Source: Candidatus Marithrix sp.
GTDB taxonomy: Bacteria > Pseudomonadota > Gammaproteobacteria > Beggiatoales > Beggiatoaceae
DNA: 54,422 nucleotides
Assembly: GCA_016744775.1 (NCBI GenBank)
Contig: JADGDS010000002.1
Span: forward strand, 482,088-536,509
Reading direction: 5' to 3'
A program made the position numbers and the translations under genes. Under the pieces are notes generated by a model that was not told the origin of the DNA, searched no databases, and saw only the letters and a list, made by a program, of their open reading frames with translations. Shown here piece after piece: positions 34,458 through 45,690 of the stretch (its first letter is position 1; every line of letters begins with the position of its first letter).

Positions 34458-35810
34458 TTATTTTTTAACAGATTTTTTAGGATCAATATCAAGCGAACGT
34501 AATTTACGATATAAATGAGTACGTTCCAATCCTATCCGTGCCGCTACTTTACTGACATTACCCCCTAACTCTTGTAACTGATATTCTAAATAAGCCTTCT
34601 CAAATTGTTCCCGAGCCTCACGTAATGGTAATTCATAAATTGATAAATTACCTGTTTGGCTCTGACGATGCTTTAAAATAGGTTCAATTTCATTAACATC
34701 AATAATATCATCATTACCTAAGATTAATAATCTTTGCACCATATTTTTTAACTCACGTATATTACCCGGCCAAGAATAATTACGAAGTCTATTTTGTGCC
34801 GCCACAGTAAAACGACGATAAGGCAAATTCTCTTGATTTAAAAATAAATTTATATAAAATTCTAATAATTCAGGTATATCTTCACAATGTTCACGTAAAG
34901 GAGGAATTGGCAGAGGAAGAATATTTAAATAATAATAAAGTTCTTCATACAAATCTCCCATGCTCACAGCAGTTTCTAAATTATGTGATGTGGCAGCAAT
35001 CACACGAATATTAGCCTTAATCATTTCTGTACCATTATTGCGTACAAAAGATTTATTTTCTAAAGTCTGCAAAAGACGAACCTGAACAGAATGATCTAGT
35101 TCAGCAATATCTTTTATAAATAAGCTTCCCCCATCTGCCTGTTCAATACGCCCTAAATTACTGCTGCCATGATTCCCAAATAATTCAATCGATTGATCCT
35201 CAGCACTTACAGCTGTAACTCGCATCTGAACAAAGGGTCCAGAACTATTTTGACTATTTTGGTGAATATAATGTGCAAACAAAGTACGCCCGCTGCCTGA
35301 TTCACCACTCAGCAAGACATGGGTATTATGTATATTTATACGTTTAACCTGTTCACGTAAAGCCCCCATTATGTCACTATGACCCAATGGCTCTATAACA
35401 GATTCAGTGTTTTTACGTAAGCCAGTATTTTCTTCTTGTAAAGAAGACATTTCTAAAGCTCTACTAATAGTAATCAAGAGCTTAGAAATAGACAAAGGTT
35501 TTTCTATAAAATCGTATGCGCCTAAACGAGTAGCTTCAACAGCCGTTTCTACCGTCCCATGTCCTGAAATCATAATAATAGGAATGTTGCTAAGACCACC
35601 ATAATACCATTCCTTTAATAAAGAAATACCATCAATATCAGGCATCCATATATCAAGTAAAATTAAATCAGGTGGCTCTTCACGTCGTTTTTCTCGCGCA
35701 CTATTTCCATCTTCCGCAAGGCTTATAGTAAAACCTTCATCCTCTAAAATTTCTTTTATCAGATTACGAATATCTGGTTCATCATCAACTACTAAAATAT
35801 GTCCATTCAT
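34458..35810 (-). CDS. ntrX: NtrX-like response regulator lacking the GAFTGA loop
   Basis: 450 residues: receiver domain with ILVVDDEPDIRN, phospho-acceptor LILLDIWMPD and the K of FIEKPLS; AAA+ domain; Fis-type HTH (GNVSKVAARIGLERTHLYRKL) at the end. In the AAA+ domain the Walker A is GESGSGRT (Lys to Arg) and the sigma54-contact GAFTGA is absent: ELFGNHGSSNLGRIEQADGGSLF runs in its place (given here in full only to show the gap). So it probably does not activate sigma54 and may act as a DNA-binding repressor or sigma70-type regulator, as reported for some NtrX proteins. It follows ntrY by 17 nt. Confidence 0.88.
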   Translation of the reverse strand: MNGHILVVDDEPDIRNLIKEILEDEGFTISLAEDGNSAREKRREEPPDLILLDIWMPDIDGISLLKEWYYGGLSNIPIIMISGHGTVETAVEATRLGAYDFIEKPLSISKLLITISRALEMSSLQEENTGLRKNTESVIEPLGHSDIMGALREQVKRINIHNTHVLLSGESGSGRTLFAHYIHQNSQNSSGPFVQMRVTAVSAEDQSIELFGNHGSSNLGRIEQADGGSLFIKDIAELDHSVQVRLLQTLENKSFVRNNGTEMIKANIRVIAATSHNLETAVSMGDLYEELYYYLNILPLPIPPLREHCEDIPELLEFYINLFLNQENLPYRRFTVAAQNRLRNYSWPGNIRELKNMVQRLLILGNDDIIDVNEIEPILKHRQSQTGNLSIYELPLREAREQFEKAYLEYQLQELGGNVSKVAARIGLERTHLYRKLRSLDIDPKKSVKK

Positions 35811-35827
35811 CTAATTCAGTTATCACT

Positions 35828-37954
35828 TTAAATGGTAGGCAAACGGATAACAATACAAGCTCCTGATGTATTCTCTATCCAGACCGTTCCATTATGTTCC
35901 TCAATAATTTTTTTAACAATAGCTAAACCTAAGCCAGTTCCTTTCTTTTTTGTTGTTATATAAGGATCAAAAATTTTATCAATTAATTCTTCCGCAATAC
36001 CCGGACCCTGATCTTGAATACGTATTTCTATACATTTATAACCATTATCCTTTTGATAACGGGTTGAAATAGTAATTTCATTATTTCTAGCTTTCGCTTC
36101 TAATCCATTCTTAATTAAATTATGTAATACTTGCCGTAAACTACCTCGATCTGCATTCAATGTTGGTAAATTATGATCAAATACAGTATTAATTTTAATA
36201 TTACTATGATTATATAATTCTAACACTTCCTTAATCAATTGATTAAGATTTAATGCCGTTTTATTCATTCTCGGTGTTTTTGCATAATCTGAAAAAGCAT
36301 TGACCATTTCCTTCATTGTATCAACTTGTTGGATAATCGTATTAGTCATACGATCTAAAGTTCCAACATCATTCTCAGGTAATTTATGTAAATACTTTTG
36401 TCTCAAACGTTCAGCTGATAATTGAATTGGTGTTAATGGATTCTTAATTTCATGGGCTAAACGACGTGCAACTTCGCTCCAAGCGGCATTTTTCTGAGCT
36501 TGTACCATGGCAGTAATATCATCAAAAACGATTACATAAGCTTCTGCTGGTGCAGAAATTGATAATTGTAAAGGAGTGCCATAACATTTCAGTACTTGAC
36601 GACCATTACCACCAAAAATATTTATTTCATCACTCCAATCATGATCATTATTAAATAAATTAAGCTTAATTATTTTACATAATGGTCGCAATGCTGGATG
36701 CTTATTTGTTAAATTTATTATGCTTTTACCTAATAGATCATCTAAAGTCAAACCTAAAATTTTTGCGGCTGCCGGATTAACAATCTGTAACTCTTGTTTA
36801 GAATCTAGTGAAATTACCCCTGAAGATAAGCCTTCTAATACGGTTTCTAAATAAACACGCTGTTCATCAGCTAATTTTTTACTAGATTTAACCTTACGAG
36901 TCATATCATTAAATGACTGTACCACAACATCAAGATCATATAATGGATTTGATGGTAATTGTTTTTCATAATTACCATTAGCAACTGCCTTTGTCCCTTC
37001 TAATAACTGGCTTAATGGATGCACAAAATGACGAGCTACAAAAAATGCCATCCATACCGCACTCAAAATACTTAACAATACTACTAAAGACAAAACTAAA
37101 GTTAAGCTTACTTTAACAGGCTTTTCTAAATATGCTTTTTCTCTAAATCCATTAATTGCTTCTTCTACACTTTGCGCTAATTCACTAATACGTGCTGGAA
37201 TTGGAAATAAGGCATGTAATAAACGCAATTTTTGATTGTGAAAAAATTTAATTATTACACGAATATGCAATCCCTTATTACTAATCTGTTTTATACTAAT
37301 ATAACTATCTGATTGTTTTAACTGCGATAACACACTTTCACTAGGACGATGTGGTAATAATTGTTCTATATAAACACTATTAGATGCAATAATACGTCCA
37401 TTAGGAGCCAATAAAATTAATTCAGAAGCACCACTATCTTTACGTAATTCATTTAATTGCAAACTAATCATCATATCATTTTCTAATCCAATCTTTTCAG
37501 TAATCTTAACTGTTTTTTTGAAAGATTCACGCATTCGTACATCTAAATCTGCTCGACTTAATGCTAAAGCATGATTTAGAGCTTTATTTATATGAATATC
37601 AGATAAATTATCTAAATTATTATGTAAAAACAGTAATGAAAAATAATAGACTATTATTACGGGAATACTGGATAAAATAATTAAAGAACTAACTAGACGT
37701 AGAGTTAAACGTGCCCCTGCACGCTTTTGATGTACCTGACTAATAAGATTATGTAAATTTAAGACAATTAATGTTAGCAAAGCTAATAGTGCCATCACAT
37801 TTATCAATAATAATATTGAATATAAATGTTCAAAACGTTCAGAATTATGCAATGCTTCAGTAATTATCCATAATGAAATTAATAAAACAATTAATGAAGC
37901 AACTAGTAGGCTGATATTAAGCCATTTTTTTAATTTGGAGCTTGTAATGGACAT
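35828..37954 (-). CDS. ntrY: NtrY-like sensor histidine kinase
   Basis: About 708 residues from the ATG at 37954 (TTG at 37963 is the longer option). Three or four N-terminal TM segments (for example WLNISLLVASLIVLLISLWII), a periplasmic sensor part, a further TM (VSLTLVLSLVVLLSILSAVWMAFF), HAMP, a PAS domain (about 370-480), then the kinase: H box AHEIKNPLTPIQLSAERL, N box NLIKNGLEAK, G boxes DQGPGIAEE and GTGLGLAIV. Together with ntrX it forms a two-component system that in relatives is linked to nitrogen, redox or envelope control. It overlaps the DUF4390 gene by 25 nt. Confidence 0.93.
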   Translation of the reverse strand: MSITSSKLKKWLNISLLVASLIVLLISLWIITEALHNSERFEHLYSILLLINVMALLALLTLIVLNLHNLISQVHQKRAGARLTLRLVSSLIILSSIPVIIVYYFSLLFLHNNLDNLSDIHINKALNHALALSRADLDVRMRESFKKTVKITEKIGLENDMMISLQLNELRKDSGASELILLAPNGRIIASNSVYIEQLLPHRPSESVLSQLKQSDSYISIKQISNKGLHIRVIIKFFHNQKLRLLHALFPIPARISELAQSVEEAINGFREKAYLEKPVKVSLTLVLSLVVLLSILSAVWMAFFVARHFVHPLSQLLEGTKAVANGNYEKQLPSNPLYDLDVVVQSFNDMTRKVKSSKKLADEQRVYLETVLEGLSSGVISLDSKQELQIVNPAAAKILGLTLDDLLGKSIINLTNKHPALRPLCKIIKLNLFNNDHDWSDEINIFGGNGRQVLKCYGTPLQLSISAPAEAYVIVFDDITAMVQAQKNAAWSEVARRLAHEIKNPLTPIQLSAERLRQKYLHKLPENDVGTLDRMTNTIIQQVDTMKEMVNAFSDYAKTPRMNKTALNLNQLIKEVLELYNHSNIKINTVFDHNLPTLNADRGSLRQVLHNLIKNGLEAKARNNEITISTRYQKDNGYKCIEIRIQDQGPGIAEELIDKIFDPYITTKKKGTGLGLAIVKKIIEEHNGTVWIENTSGACIVIRLPTI

Positions 37955-38502
37955 AAATACCAATCACTATTCAAATGCCATGTTGGAGATAAATAAGCTA
38001 TTGGGCGTAAAACAATCGGTAAAGATTCAATATCTAAACTGACTTTTAAATACACCCAATAATTAGCTTTTGTATCTATAATATCTTTATCTATTAATGG
38101 ATAATCTTTTATTTTTCCTAAACGATTTAATACAGCAGATAAATTTAAAAAAGTTTCTGTTATTCCTGTATTTAGATATTTTAATATATATTGCCTACTT
38201 AAGACTAAATATTTTATTTCATATTTTAATTTTAACTTAGCAATCGTTTTATCCCATAAATAAGTTCGATCACGTTGAATTGTAATATTCAGAATCAATA
38301 CCAAGGAAATTCCATTATGTAATGCCTCCTTTGCTGTTTCTGTTAATTCATAATTAATATTTGCATCCAATACATAAATATTATTTATTAAATCTATGTT
38401 TGCATAATTAATAAAAAAATCAGCAACAGAGTTATTTGAATATATTAATAAATATATAATTATGACTAGTTTCCAATTAAATTTTTTTAGATAGACACGC
38501 AT
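37930..38502 (-). CDS. DUF4390 secreted protein
   Basis: 190 residues from the ATG at 38502, with a signal-type N terminus (KLVIIIYLLIYSNNSVA, cut before DFFINY). The middle is beta-rich (IYVLDANINYELTETAKEALHNGISLVLILNITI) and the end has SLPIVLRPIAYLSPTWHLNSDWYLCPL, the DUF4390 ending. This family sits between rsmB and ntrY in many beta- and gammaproteobacteria. Function unknown; it may supply the periplasmic signal to NtrY. Its start lies inside the end of rsmB. Confidence 0.8.
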   Translation of the reverse strand: MRVYLKKFNWKLVIIIYLLIYSNNSVADFFINYANIDLINNIYVLDANINYELTETAKEALHNGISLVLILNITIQRDRTYLWDKTIAKLKLKYEIKYLVLSRQYILKYLNTGITETFLNLSAVLNRLGKIKDYPLIDKDIIDTKANYWVYLKVSLDIESLPIVLRPIAYLSPTWHLNSDWYLCPLQAPN

Positions 38503-39733
38503 AATAAAAACCGTCAAGCTGACTTTCACCGGGTAAAATTTGCCTTCCAACTGGCTGCTCATAACCCCAGTGTACCGCCAATTTGTTCTCCTCTGCATCA
38601 AGATGTGTATTTAAAAATTGTTGGATTTGTAAATAATTCTCTTCAGCAAAAATAGAACAGGTAACGTAAAGTAATTTACCCCCCGGTATTAATAAAGACC
38701 ATAAAGCCTCAAGTAAACGCTTTTGTTGAGCCGCTAATTTCATAATATCGTTTTTTTGACGCAAATATTTAATATCTGGATGGCGGCGAATAACACCGCT
38801 ACCTGAACAAGGGGCATCCAATAAAATACGATCAAAAGCTTCTCCATCCCACCACGATTCTGGCTTAGCGGCATCTGCACAATATATCTTAGTATTTTTA
38901 AATCCTAAACGATCCAAACTTTCAGTTAAGATTTTTACACGATTAGCTTGATTGTCTAATGCTACTAAAGTACTAATATCATACATTTCTAATAAATGTG
39001 CGCTTTTACCACCGGGTGCAGCACAAGCATCTAATACTCGCGCTCCATTAGGTACATCTAATAATCCTGCCGCAAATTGTGCCGCGCCATCTTGCACTGA
39101 CACCCATCCTTCAGCAAAACCGGGTAAACTTTGCACATCTACTGCTTTTGACAGCGTAATCCCATGCTCAGTATCAGCGATTATCTCAGCCTGCTCCAGA
39201 TATTTCAGATAAGCATCGCGCGACATTATACGACTATTAACACGTAAACTAAATGGTGGATGAATATTATTAGCCTTAGCAATATCTTGCCATTTAGTTG
39301 GCCAGTCCTTTTTTAAATATTCTAACAACCATTCTGGATGTGCTAAATGATCAATATCAATTTGCTGACGCTGAAAATTACGTAATACAGCATTAACTAA
39401 TGAAGTAGCCCAAGTCTTTTTTAACAATTTTGTTACTTCAACAGTGGCAGAAGTTGCAGCATGAGGCGGAATGCGTAGATAAATATGTTGATATAAACCT
39501 ATTAATAATAGTACTTCTATATCTATATCTTTATTTCTAAATTTCTTTTTGACTAAAATCTTTAAAATAGCCTGCAAACGTGGCAACCAACGTAATACCC
39601 CATAACATAACTCTTGCGCCAAAGCCCGTTCACGACTATCATTCAAACTAGATAAATCTAAACACTCAGATAAAGAACGTTTATTTTTAATTACTTGAGT
39701 TAAAACTTTAGTAGCAACACTACGAGCGTTCAT
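38477..39733 (-). CDS. rsmB: 16S rRNA m5C967 methyltransferase
   Basis: Methylates C967 of 16S rRNA with SAM. 418 residues from the ATG at 39733 (GGA seven nt before it). N-terminal NusB-like RNA-binding region (LAQELCYGVLRWLPRL, YLRIPPHAATSATVEV), methyltransferase domain with VLDACAAPGGKSAHLLEM, DRILLDAPCSGSGVIRRHPDIK (first catalytic Cys) and LLYVTCSIFAEEN (second Cys). Overlaps the fmt end by 14 nt, the standard def-fmt-rsmB order. Confidence 0.96.
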   Translation of the reverse strand: MNARSVATKVLTQVIKNKRSLSECLDLSSLNDSRERALAQELCYGVLRWLPRLQAILKILVKKKFRNKDIDIEVLLLIGLYQHIYLRIPPHAATSATVEVTKLLKKTWATSLVNAVLRNFQRQQIDIDHLAHPEWLLEYLKKDWPTKWQDIAKANNIHPPFSLRVNSRIMSRDAYLKYLEQAEIIADTEHGITLSKAVDVQSLPGFAEGWVSVQDGAAQFAAGLLDVPNGARVLDACAAPGGKSAHLLEMYDISTLVALDNQANRVKILTESLDRLGFKNTKIYCADAAKPESWWDGEAFDRILLDAPCSGSGVIRRHPDIKYLRQKNDIMKLAAQQKRLLEALWSLLIPGGKLLYVTCSIFAEENYLQIQQFLNTHLDAEENKLAVHWGYEQPVGRQILPGESQLDGFYYACLSKKI

Positions 39734-40610
39734 TTTTAATTCCATTCAAAAAATCAGCCACACTTATAGGTTTTTTGCCAGCTTTCTGAACTTTTAATAT
39801 ACGTAACACACCTTTTGCTGTCACAATATCAATACCATCAGCTTGATCAGTTGTTTCTGATAATGCCTTAGCCTCCCAAATACGTAAAGTTTGATCAAAA
39901 ATTGTTGCTTGAGCAACCGGATATGGATTAAAAGCTCGTACCTTGCGTTCTAATAACGCTGCATCCTCATTCCAATCTAACTCAGCTTCAGCCTTTTCTA
40001 ACTTATGAGCATAAGTTGCCAAAGCATCATCCTGTGGAGTTGCAACCAAAGTTTCAATTTCATCTATATATGACGCTAACATTTGCCCACCTAAATCAGA
40101 CAAACGATCATGAAGACTTTGCCCAGTATCATCTGGTAAAATTTTACAACTTTGTTTTTTTAACATTGTCCCCACATCAAGACCAACATCCATATTCATC
40201 AAAGTAATTCCAGTGGTAGTATCACCAGCAATTATGGCGCGTTGAATTGGAGCAGCACCACGCCAACGCGGTAATAAAGACGCATGGACATTTATACAGC
40301 CAAAACGCGGTATATCCAACACGACTTTTGGTAATATAAGTCCATAGGCAACTACAATGATCAAATCAGGTTTTAATGCTTTCAGTTGTGCTTGTGCCTC
40401 AGCATCTTTTAAGCTAACTGGTTGATAAATATCAAGCCCATGTTCCAAAGCTAATAACTTAATTGGACTAGCTTGTAGCTTCCGCCCTCGCCCTGATTTA
40501 CGATCAGGTTGAGTATATACTCCGCATATACTATGTTTAGAATTTAAAAGCGCAACTAAACTGGGCACAGCGAATTGTGGTGTACCAGCAAAAATAATAC
40601 GTTTATTCAT
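39720..40610 (-). CDS. fmt: Methionyl-tRNA formyltransferase
   Basis: Formylates Met-tRNAfMet using 10-formyl-THF. 296 residues from the ATG at 40610; an ATG at 40619 adds three. Motifs: RIIFAGTPQFAVPSL, GVYTQPDRKSGRGRKL, the catalytic Asn/His/Asp set in FGCINVHASLLPRWRGAAPIQRAI and GITLMNMDVGLDVG. C-terminal OB-like domain with KVRAFNPYPVAQ. Second gene of the def operon, 20 nt after def. Confidence 0.96.
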   Translation of the reverse strand: MNKRIIFAGTPQFAVPSLVALLNSKHSICGVYTQPDRKSGRGRKLQASPIKLLALEHGLDIYQPVSLKDAEAQAQLKALKPDLIIVVAYGLILPKVVLDIPRFGCINVHASLLPRWRGAAPIQRAIIAGDTTTGITLMNMDVGLDVGTMLKKQSCKILPDDTGQSLHDRLSDLGGQMLASYIDEIETLVATPQDDALATYAHKLEKAEAELDWNEDAALLERKVRAFNPYPVAQATIFDQTLRIWEAKALSETTDQADGIDIVTAKGVLRILKVQKAGKKPISVADFLNGIKNERS

Positions 40611-40630
40611 AATTCCCATTATAAAGATTG

Positions 40631-41122
40631 TTACTTTTTTTTGCTCAACTTCTTAATAATACGTTGGCGTTTTAAAGATGATAAATAATCTACAAATAAT
40701 TTACCTTTTAAATGATCCATTTCATGTTGAATACAAACAGCCAATAAACCTTCAGCATCTAAGGTAAAACTTTCGCCTTTTTGATTTAAAGCCTGTACTG
40801 TAATATGTTCAGCGCGTTCAACTTTATCAAATATTTCAGGTACTGATAAACATCCTTCCTCCATAACTTGCAAACCATCTTTATGAGATATTTGAGGATT
40901 AATAAGACATAATGGTTGATTTTTATCTTCTGAAATATCAATCACAATAATTTGTTGATGAATATTAACTTGAGTTGCTGCCAAACCAATACCCGGTGCA
41001 TCATACATGGTTTCAAACATATCAGTAATTATATTACGGATATTATCATCAACTAATGTTACAGGTTTAGCTGCAATGCGTAATCTTGAATCAGGAAAAT
41101 GTAGTATTTTAAGTAAAGCCAT
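40631..41122 (-). CDS. def: Peptide deformylase
   Basis: Removes the N-formyl group from nascent proteins; Fe/Zn hydrolase. 163 residues with the three diagnostic motifs: [17 protein letters not shown] (metal Cys) and QHEMDHLKG (two metal His and catalytic Glu). First gene of def-fmt-rsmB-DUF4390-ntrY-ntrX on the minus strand. Its start codon is only 11 nt from that of the divergent pcm, so each promoter must lie inside the other gene or the messages are nearly leaderless. Confidence 0.97.
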   Translation of the reverse strand: MALLKILHFPDSRLRIAAKPVTLVDDNIRNIITDMFETMYDAPGIGLAATQVNIHQQIIVIDISEDKNQPLCLINPQISHKDGLQVMEEGCLSVPEIFDKVERAEHITVQALNQKGESFTLDAEGLLAVCIQHEMDHLKGKLFVDYLSSLKRQRIIKKLSKKK

Positions 41123-41133
41123 AATTATAAGAT

Positions 41134-41763
41134 ATGTTAAATCATTATCGTAAACGTTTAATTGAACAATTACTTGCTCAAGGAATTTCTAATTCTAATG
41201 TTTTAGAAGTAATGGGTGCAACAGAAAGACACATGTTTGTGGATGAAGCCTTATCAAGCCACGCATATACTAATAACGCCTTACCTATTGGATATGGTCA
41301 AACAATATCTCAACCATATATTGTTGCACGTATGACAGAAGCCTTATTAAGTCAAACTAATATTTCTAAAGTATTAGAAATAGGTACAGGATCTGGTTAT
41401 CAAACCGCAATCTTAGCCCAATTAGTAAAAAAAGTTTATACTGTTGAACGAATAAAACCCTTATTAGACAAAGCAGAAAAACGATTACAAAATTTAGGTT
41501 TAAACAACATTGTTTTTAGTCATAATGATGGCTATTTGGGTTGGAATAAATATAGACCTTATCAAGGTATAATTGTGACAGCAGCACCTACTAAAATCCC
41601 AGAAACCTTACTAAATCAACTATCTTTAGGAGGATGCTTAATTATTCCAATAGGTTATAAAGGCAAACAATCATTATTAAAAATAATTCGTACACATAAT
41701 TCTTACGAACAATATGTATTAGATCAAGTAAGTTTTGTACCATTACGTGAAGGTTTACATTAA
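41134..41763 (+). CDS. pcm: Protein-L-isoaspartate O-methyltransferase
   Basis: Repairs isoaspartyl damage in ageing proteins with SAM. 209 residues. Visible: [12 protein letters not shown], the substrate-binding [19 protein letters not shown], the SAM motif [28 protein letters not shown] and [15 protein letters not shown]. In E. coli pcm adjoins surE and nlpD; here it is followed after three nt by coaD. Confidence 0.95.
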   Translation: MLNHYRKRLIEQLLAQGISNSNVLEVMGATERHMFVDEALSSHAYTNNALPIGYGQTISQPYIVARMTEALLSQTNISKVLEIGTGSGYQTAILAQLVKKVYTVERIKPLLDKAEKRLQNLGLNNIVFSHNDGYLGWNKYRPYQGIIVTAAPTKIPETLLNQLSLGGCLIIPIGYKGKQSLLKIIRTHNSYEQYVLDQVSFVPLREGLH

Positions 41764-42513
<750 letters not shown>

Positions 42514-42554
42514 AAATTTTTTTAGTAGAATATGCTGATATTGAATATTTCAAA

Positions 42555-42627
42555 GGGCCGTTAGCTCAGTTGGTAGAGCGGCTGACTCTTAATCAGCATG
42601 TCATAGGTTCAATCCCTATACGGCCCA
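42555..42627 (+). tRNA. tRNA-Lys (CUU)
   Basis: Acceptor GGGCCGT pairs with ACGGCCC; D arm TTAGCTCAGTTGGTAGAG; anticodon stem GCTGA/TCAGC with loop CTCTTAA, anticodon CTT; T arm AGGTTCAATCCCT. The CCA end is not encoded (ACAA follows). Confidence 0.93.
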
Positions 42628-42677
42628 CAAGTTTTAATATTTAACTATTCTAAATAGCTCGCCTTGAATATCTTTTA

Positions 42678-42762
<85 letters not shown>

Positions 42763-42786
42763 ATTATCCAATATGAGGTTTAAGAC

Positions 42787-43803
42787 ATGCAAGTGTCTGT
42801 CGAAACAACTGGTACAGTTGAACGTCGTCTGACGGTTGGAGTACCAAAAGAACATATCAAACCCAAAATTCAAAATCGTCTTCAATCTTTAGCACGTCAA
42901 ACCAAATTCAATGGTTTTAGACCCGGCAAAGTCCCTATGCGCGTTGTCGAAGAGCGTTATGGTGAGAAAGTACGTGAAGAAATTTTCAGTGAGGTATTAC
43001 AATCTAGTTTTTCTGAGGCAATCACGCAAGAAAAATTATATCCAGTAGGCGATCCTGATTTTAACTTTCAAAGTGATATAAAAAAAATAGAAGACGGCTT
43101 ATCTTATGTAGCCACTTTTGAAATTTATCCTGATATTCCCAAATTAAATATTGATAACTTTGCCATCGAAAAACAAGTAACCGAAATTACTGAATCTGAT
43201 ATTGATGCAATGTTATTGAAATTACGTCAACAGCGTAAAACTGGTGAAGAATTACCAGAAATTGATGCTGATTTTATCAAATCATTCGGCGTAGAAGACG
43301 GTACGATTGAATCATTGCGTAGTGAAGCACGTCGCAATATGGAAGCTGAATTAAAATATGCAGTTGATGGACAAATTAAAAATCAGTTATTAGATGCCTT
43401 ATTAGAAACTAATCCAATTGATGTACCTAATGTTTTAATTAAACAAGAAGCTAAATATTTATTAGAAGGCAAATTAAAAAATGCACCTAATTCAGAATTA
43501 ACTGCTGAAATGTTTAAAGATGAAGCAACTAAAAAGGTCAAAATAGGATTTTTAGTACGGGAACTAATTAAAGAATATAAAATTCAAGCCCCATCTGACA
43601 AGGTTCAACAAATAATTGAGAATCTAGCAGTTGCTTATAATATGCCTGCGGAAGCAGTAAAAGAATATTATTCAGATAAACAACGCTTACAAGAAATAGA
43701 ATCCTTAGTATTAGAAGATGAAGTAGTAGCATTCTTGTTAGAAAAATCTAATGTTACTGAAAAAAATAGTGAATTTTATAAAATTGTAAATAAAAATGAG
43801 TGA
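42787..43803 (+). CDS. tig: Trigger factor lacking the PPIase (FKBP) domain
   Basis: Ribosome-bound chaperone. 338 residues against about 432 in E. coli. The N-terminal ribosome-binding domain is intact ([17 protein letters not shown]; signature loop GFRPGKVPM at 43-51) and so is the C-terminal chaperone part ([19 protein letters not shown], then long helices to the end). Residues about 150-156 join LLKLRQQRK directly to EELPEID, so the whole FKBP-like rotamase domain, about 95 residues, is missing in frame. The family's chaperone arms remain, so holding activity is expected without prolyl isomerisation. Followed by clpP with an 8-nt overlap. Confidence 0.93.
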   Translation: MQVSVETTGTVERRLTVGVPKEHIKPKIQNRLQSLARQTKFNGFRPGKVPMRVVEERYGEKVREEIFSEVLQSSFSEAITQEKLYPVGDPDFNFQSDIKKIEDGLSYVATFEIYPDIPKLNIDNFAIEKQVTEITESDIDAMLLKLRQQRKTGEELPEIDADFIKSFGVEDGTIESLRSEARRNMEAELKYAVDGQIKNQLLDALLETNPIDVPNVLIKQEAKYLLEGKLKNAPNSELTAEMFKDEATKKVKIGFLVRELIKEYKIQAPSDKVQQIIENLAVAYNMPAEAVKEYYSDKQRLQEIESLVLEDEVVAFLLEKSNVTEKNSEFYKIVNKNE

Positions 43804-44449
43804 AATGTCACAATCTAAGATTGTAGCAGCTGGTGGCTTAGTGCCAATGGTTGTCGAACAATCAGCACGTGGTGAAAGAGCCTATGATATTTATTCAAGA
43901 CTTTTAAAAGAACGTGTAATTTTTTTAGTTGGTCAAGTTGAAGACTATATGGCTAATTTAGTAGTTGCCCAACTACTATTTTTAGAATCTGAAAACCCTG
44001 AAAAAGATATACATTTATACATTAATTCACCCGGTGGATCAGTCAGTGCTGGTTTAGCGATTTACGATACCATGCAGTTTATTAAACCTGAAGTCAGTAC
44101 ATTATGTATTGGTCAAGCTGCAAGTATGGGAGCTTTACTATTAACTGGCGGAGCAAAAGGCAAACGTTATTGCTTACCTCATTCACGTATGATGATTCAT
44201 CAACCTCTAGGTGGATTTCAGGGTCAAGCTACTGATATTGATATTCATGCACGTGAAATTTTAAAAGTACGTGAACGATTAAATACAATATTAGCAACAC
44301 ATACCGGGCAAGACATTCAAAATATTGAAAGAGATACTGAAAGAGACAATTTTATGGGTGCAGATACATCTGTAGAATATGGTCTTATAGATGCAGTATT
44401 GTCAAGCAGAGAAGCCCTACAAAATAAGGAGCAAACTCCTAATGCCTGA
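43796..44449 (+). CDS. clpP: ATP-dependent Clp protease proteolytic subunit
   Basis: 217 residues. Serine protease of ClpXP/ClpAP. Catalytic Ser in [11 protein letters not shown], His in [13 protein letters not shown], Asp in [11 protein letters not shown] terminus [23 protein letters not shown] as in typical ClpP with a short propeptide. Start overlaps tig, end overlaps clpX by 8 nt, giving the tig-clpP-clpX-lon unit. Confidence 0.97.
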   Translation: MSEMSQSKIVAAGGLVPMVVEQSARGERAYDIYSRLLKERVIFLVGQVEDYMANLVVAQLLFLESENPEKDIHLYINSPGGSVSAGLAIYDTMQFIKPEVSTLCIGQAASMGALLLTGGAKGKRYCLPHSRMMIHQPLGGFQGQATDIDIHAREILKVRERLNTILATHTGQDIQNIERDTERDNFMGADTSVEYGLIDAVLSSREALQNKEQTPNA

Positions 44450-45683
44450 CAAAGATAAATTAATGATTTGTTCTTTTTGTGGCAAAAATCAGCATGAAGT
44501 CAAAAAGCTGATAGCTGGGCCATCAGTTTTTATCTGTAATGAATGTATTGATTTATGTAATAATATTATACAAGAAAAGAGTTCAGAAACTGAAGAAACA
44601 AATAATCAAAATAATTTACCTACTCCACAAGAAATTCATCAACATTTAAATCAATATGTGATTGGACAGGATTATGCTAAAAAAATCCTTTCTGTTGCAG
44701 TTTATAATCATTATAAACGTTTAGAAAATCAAAATAACGAAGTAGAAATCACAAAGAGTAATGTCTTACTTTTGGGGCCCACAGGTTCAGGTAAAACCTT
44801 ATTAGCTGAAACTTTAGCACGATTTTTAAATGTGCCATTTGCAATGGCAGATGCAACAACTTTGACTGAAGCTGGTTATGTAGGTGAAGATGTTGAGCAT
44901 ATTATACAAAAACTATTACAAAAATGTGATAACGACGTTGAAAAAGCTCAAACCGCTATAATCTACATAGACGAAATAGACAAAATTACCCGTAAATCAG
45001 AAAGTGCATCAATTACAAGGGATGTTTCAGGTGAAGGCGTACAACAAGCCTTATTAAAACTAATTGAAGGAACCGTTGCATCAGTGCCACCACAAGGCGG
45101 TAGAAAACATCCAAAAAAAGAATTTATATCAGTTGATACAACTAATATTTTATTTATTTGTGGTGGAGCCTTTGCTGGTATAGAAAAGTTAGTAAAGGCA
45201 CGTTCTGAAAAAACAGGGATCGGATTTGCTGCCGAAGTTGCATCTAAAGATGATACACGAAGTTTAAATCAATTATTAAATTCTTTAGAACCAGAAGATT
45301 TAATTAAATATGGATTAATTCCTGAATTAGTAGGGCGTTTACCTGTTTCAGTTACACTTGAAGAATTGGATGAGGAACAACTCATACAAATTTTGACAGA
45401 GCCTAAGAATGCTTTAAGTAAACAATATAAACATTTATTTGAAATGGAAAATGTAGAACTAGAGTTTCTACCTGAAGCATTAAAAGCAACTGCCCGTAAA
45501 ACTAAAGATCGGAAGACTGGTGCTAGAGGATTGCGTTCAATTTTAGAACATGCCTTATTAGATATAATGTATGATCTACCATCTATGGAAAATGTCACTA
45601 AAATAGTTGTTGATAAAGGCGTAATTGAAGGAATAAATCAACCATTAATTGTATATGATAATGTAGAACAACAAGCATCTTAA
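44442..45683 (+). CDS. clpX: ClpX unfoldase
   Basis: 413 residues. N-terminal zinc domain CSFCGKN...[10 protein letters not shown], Walker [16 protein letters not shown], Walker [11 protein letters not shown], pore loop GYVGED and the RKH-type loop [11 protein letters not shown]. Unfolds substrates for ClpP. The ATG at 44442 is supported by AAGGAG at 44426-44431 and by the zinc domain; an upstream in-frame start inside clpP is rejected. Confidence 0.97.
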   Translation: MPDKDKLMICSFCGKNQHEVKKLIAGPSVFICNECIDLCNNIIQEKSSETEETNNQNNLPTPQEIHQHLNQYVIGQDYAKKILSVAVYNHYKRLENQNNEVEITKSNVLLLGPTGSGKTLLAETLARFLNVPFAMADATTLTEAGYVGEDVEHIIQKLLQKCDNDVEKAQTAIIYIDEIDKITRKSESASITRDVSGEGVQQALLKLIEGTVASVPPQGGRKHPKKEFISVDTTNILFICGGAFAGIEKLVKARSEKTGIGFAAEVASKDDTRSLNQLLNSLEPEDLIKYGLIPELVGRLPVSVTLEELDEEQLIQILTEPKNALSKQYKHLFEMENVELEFLPEALKATARKTKDRKTGARGLRSILEHALLDIMYDLPSMENVTKIVVDKGVIEGINQPLIVYDNVEQQAS

Positions 45684-45690
45684 TTCTAAT

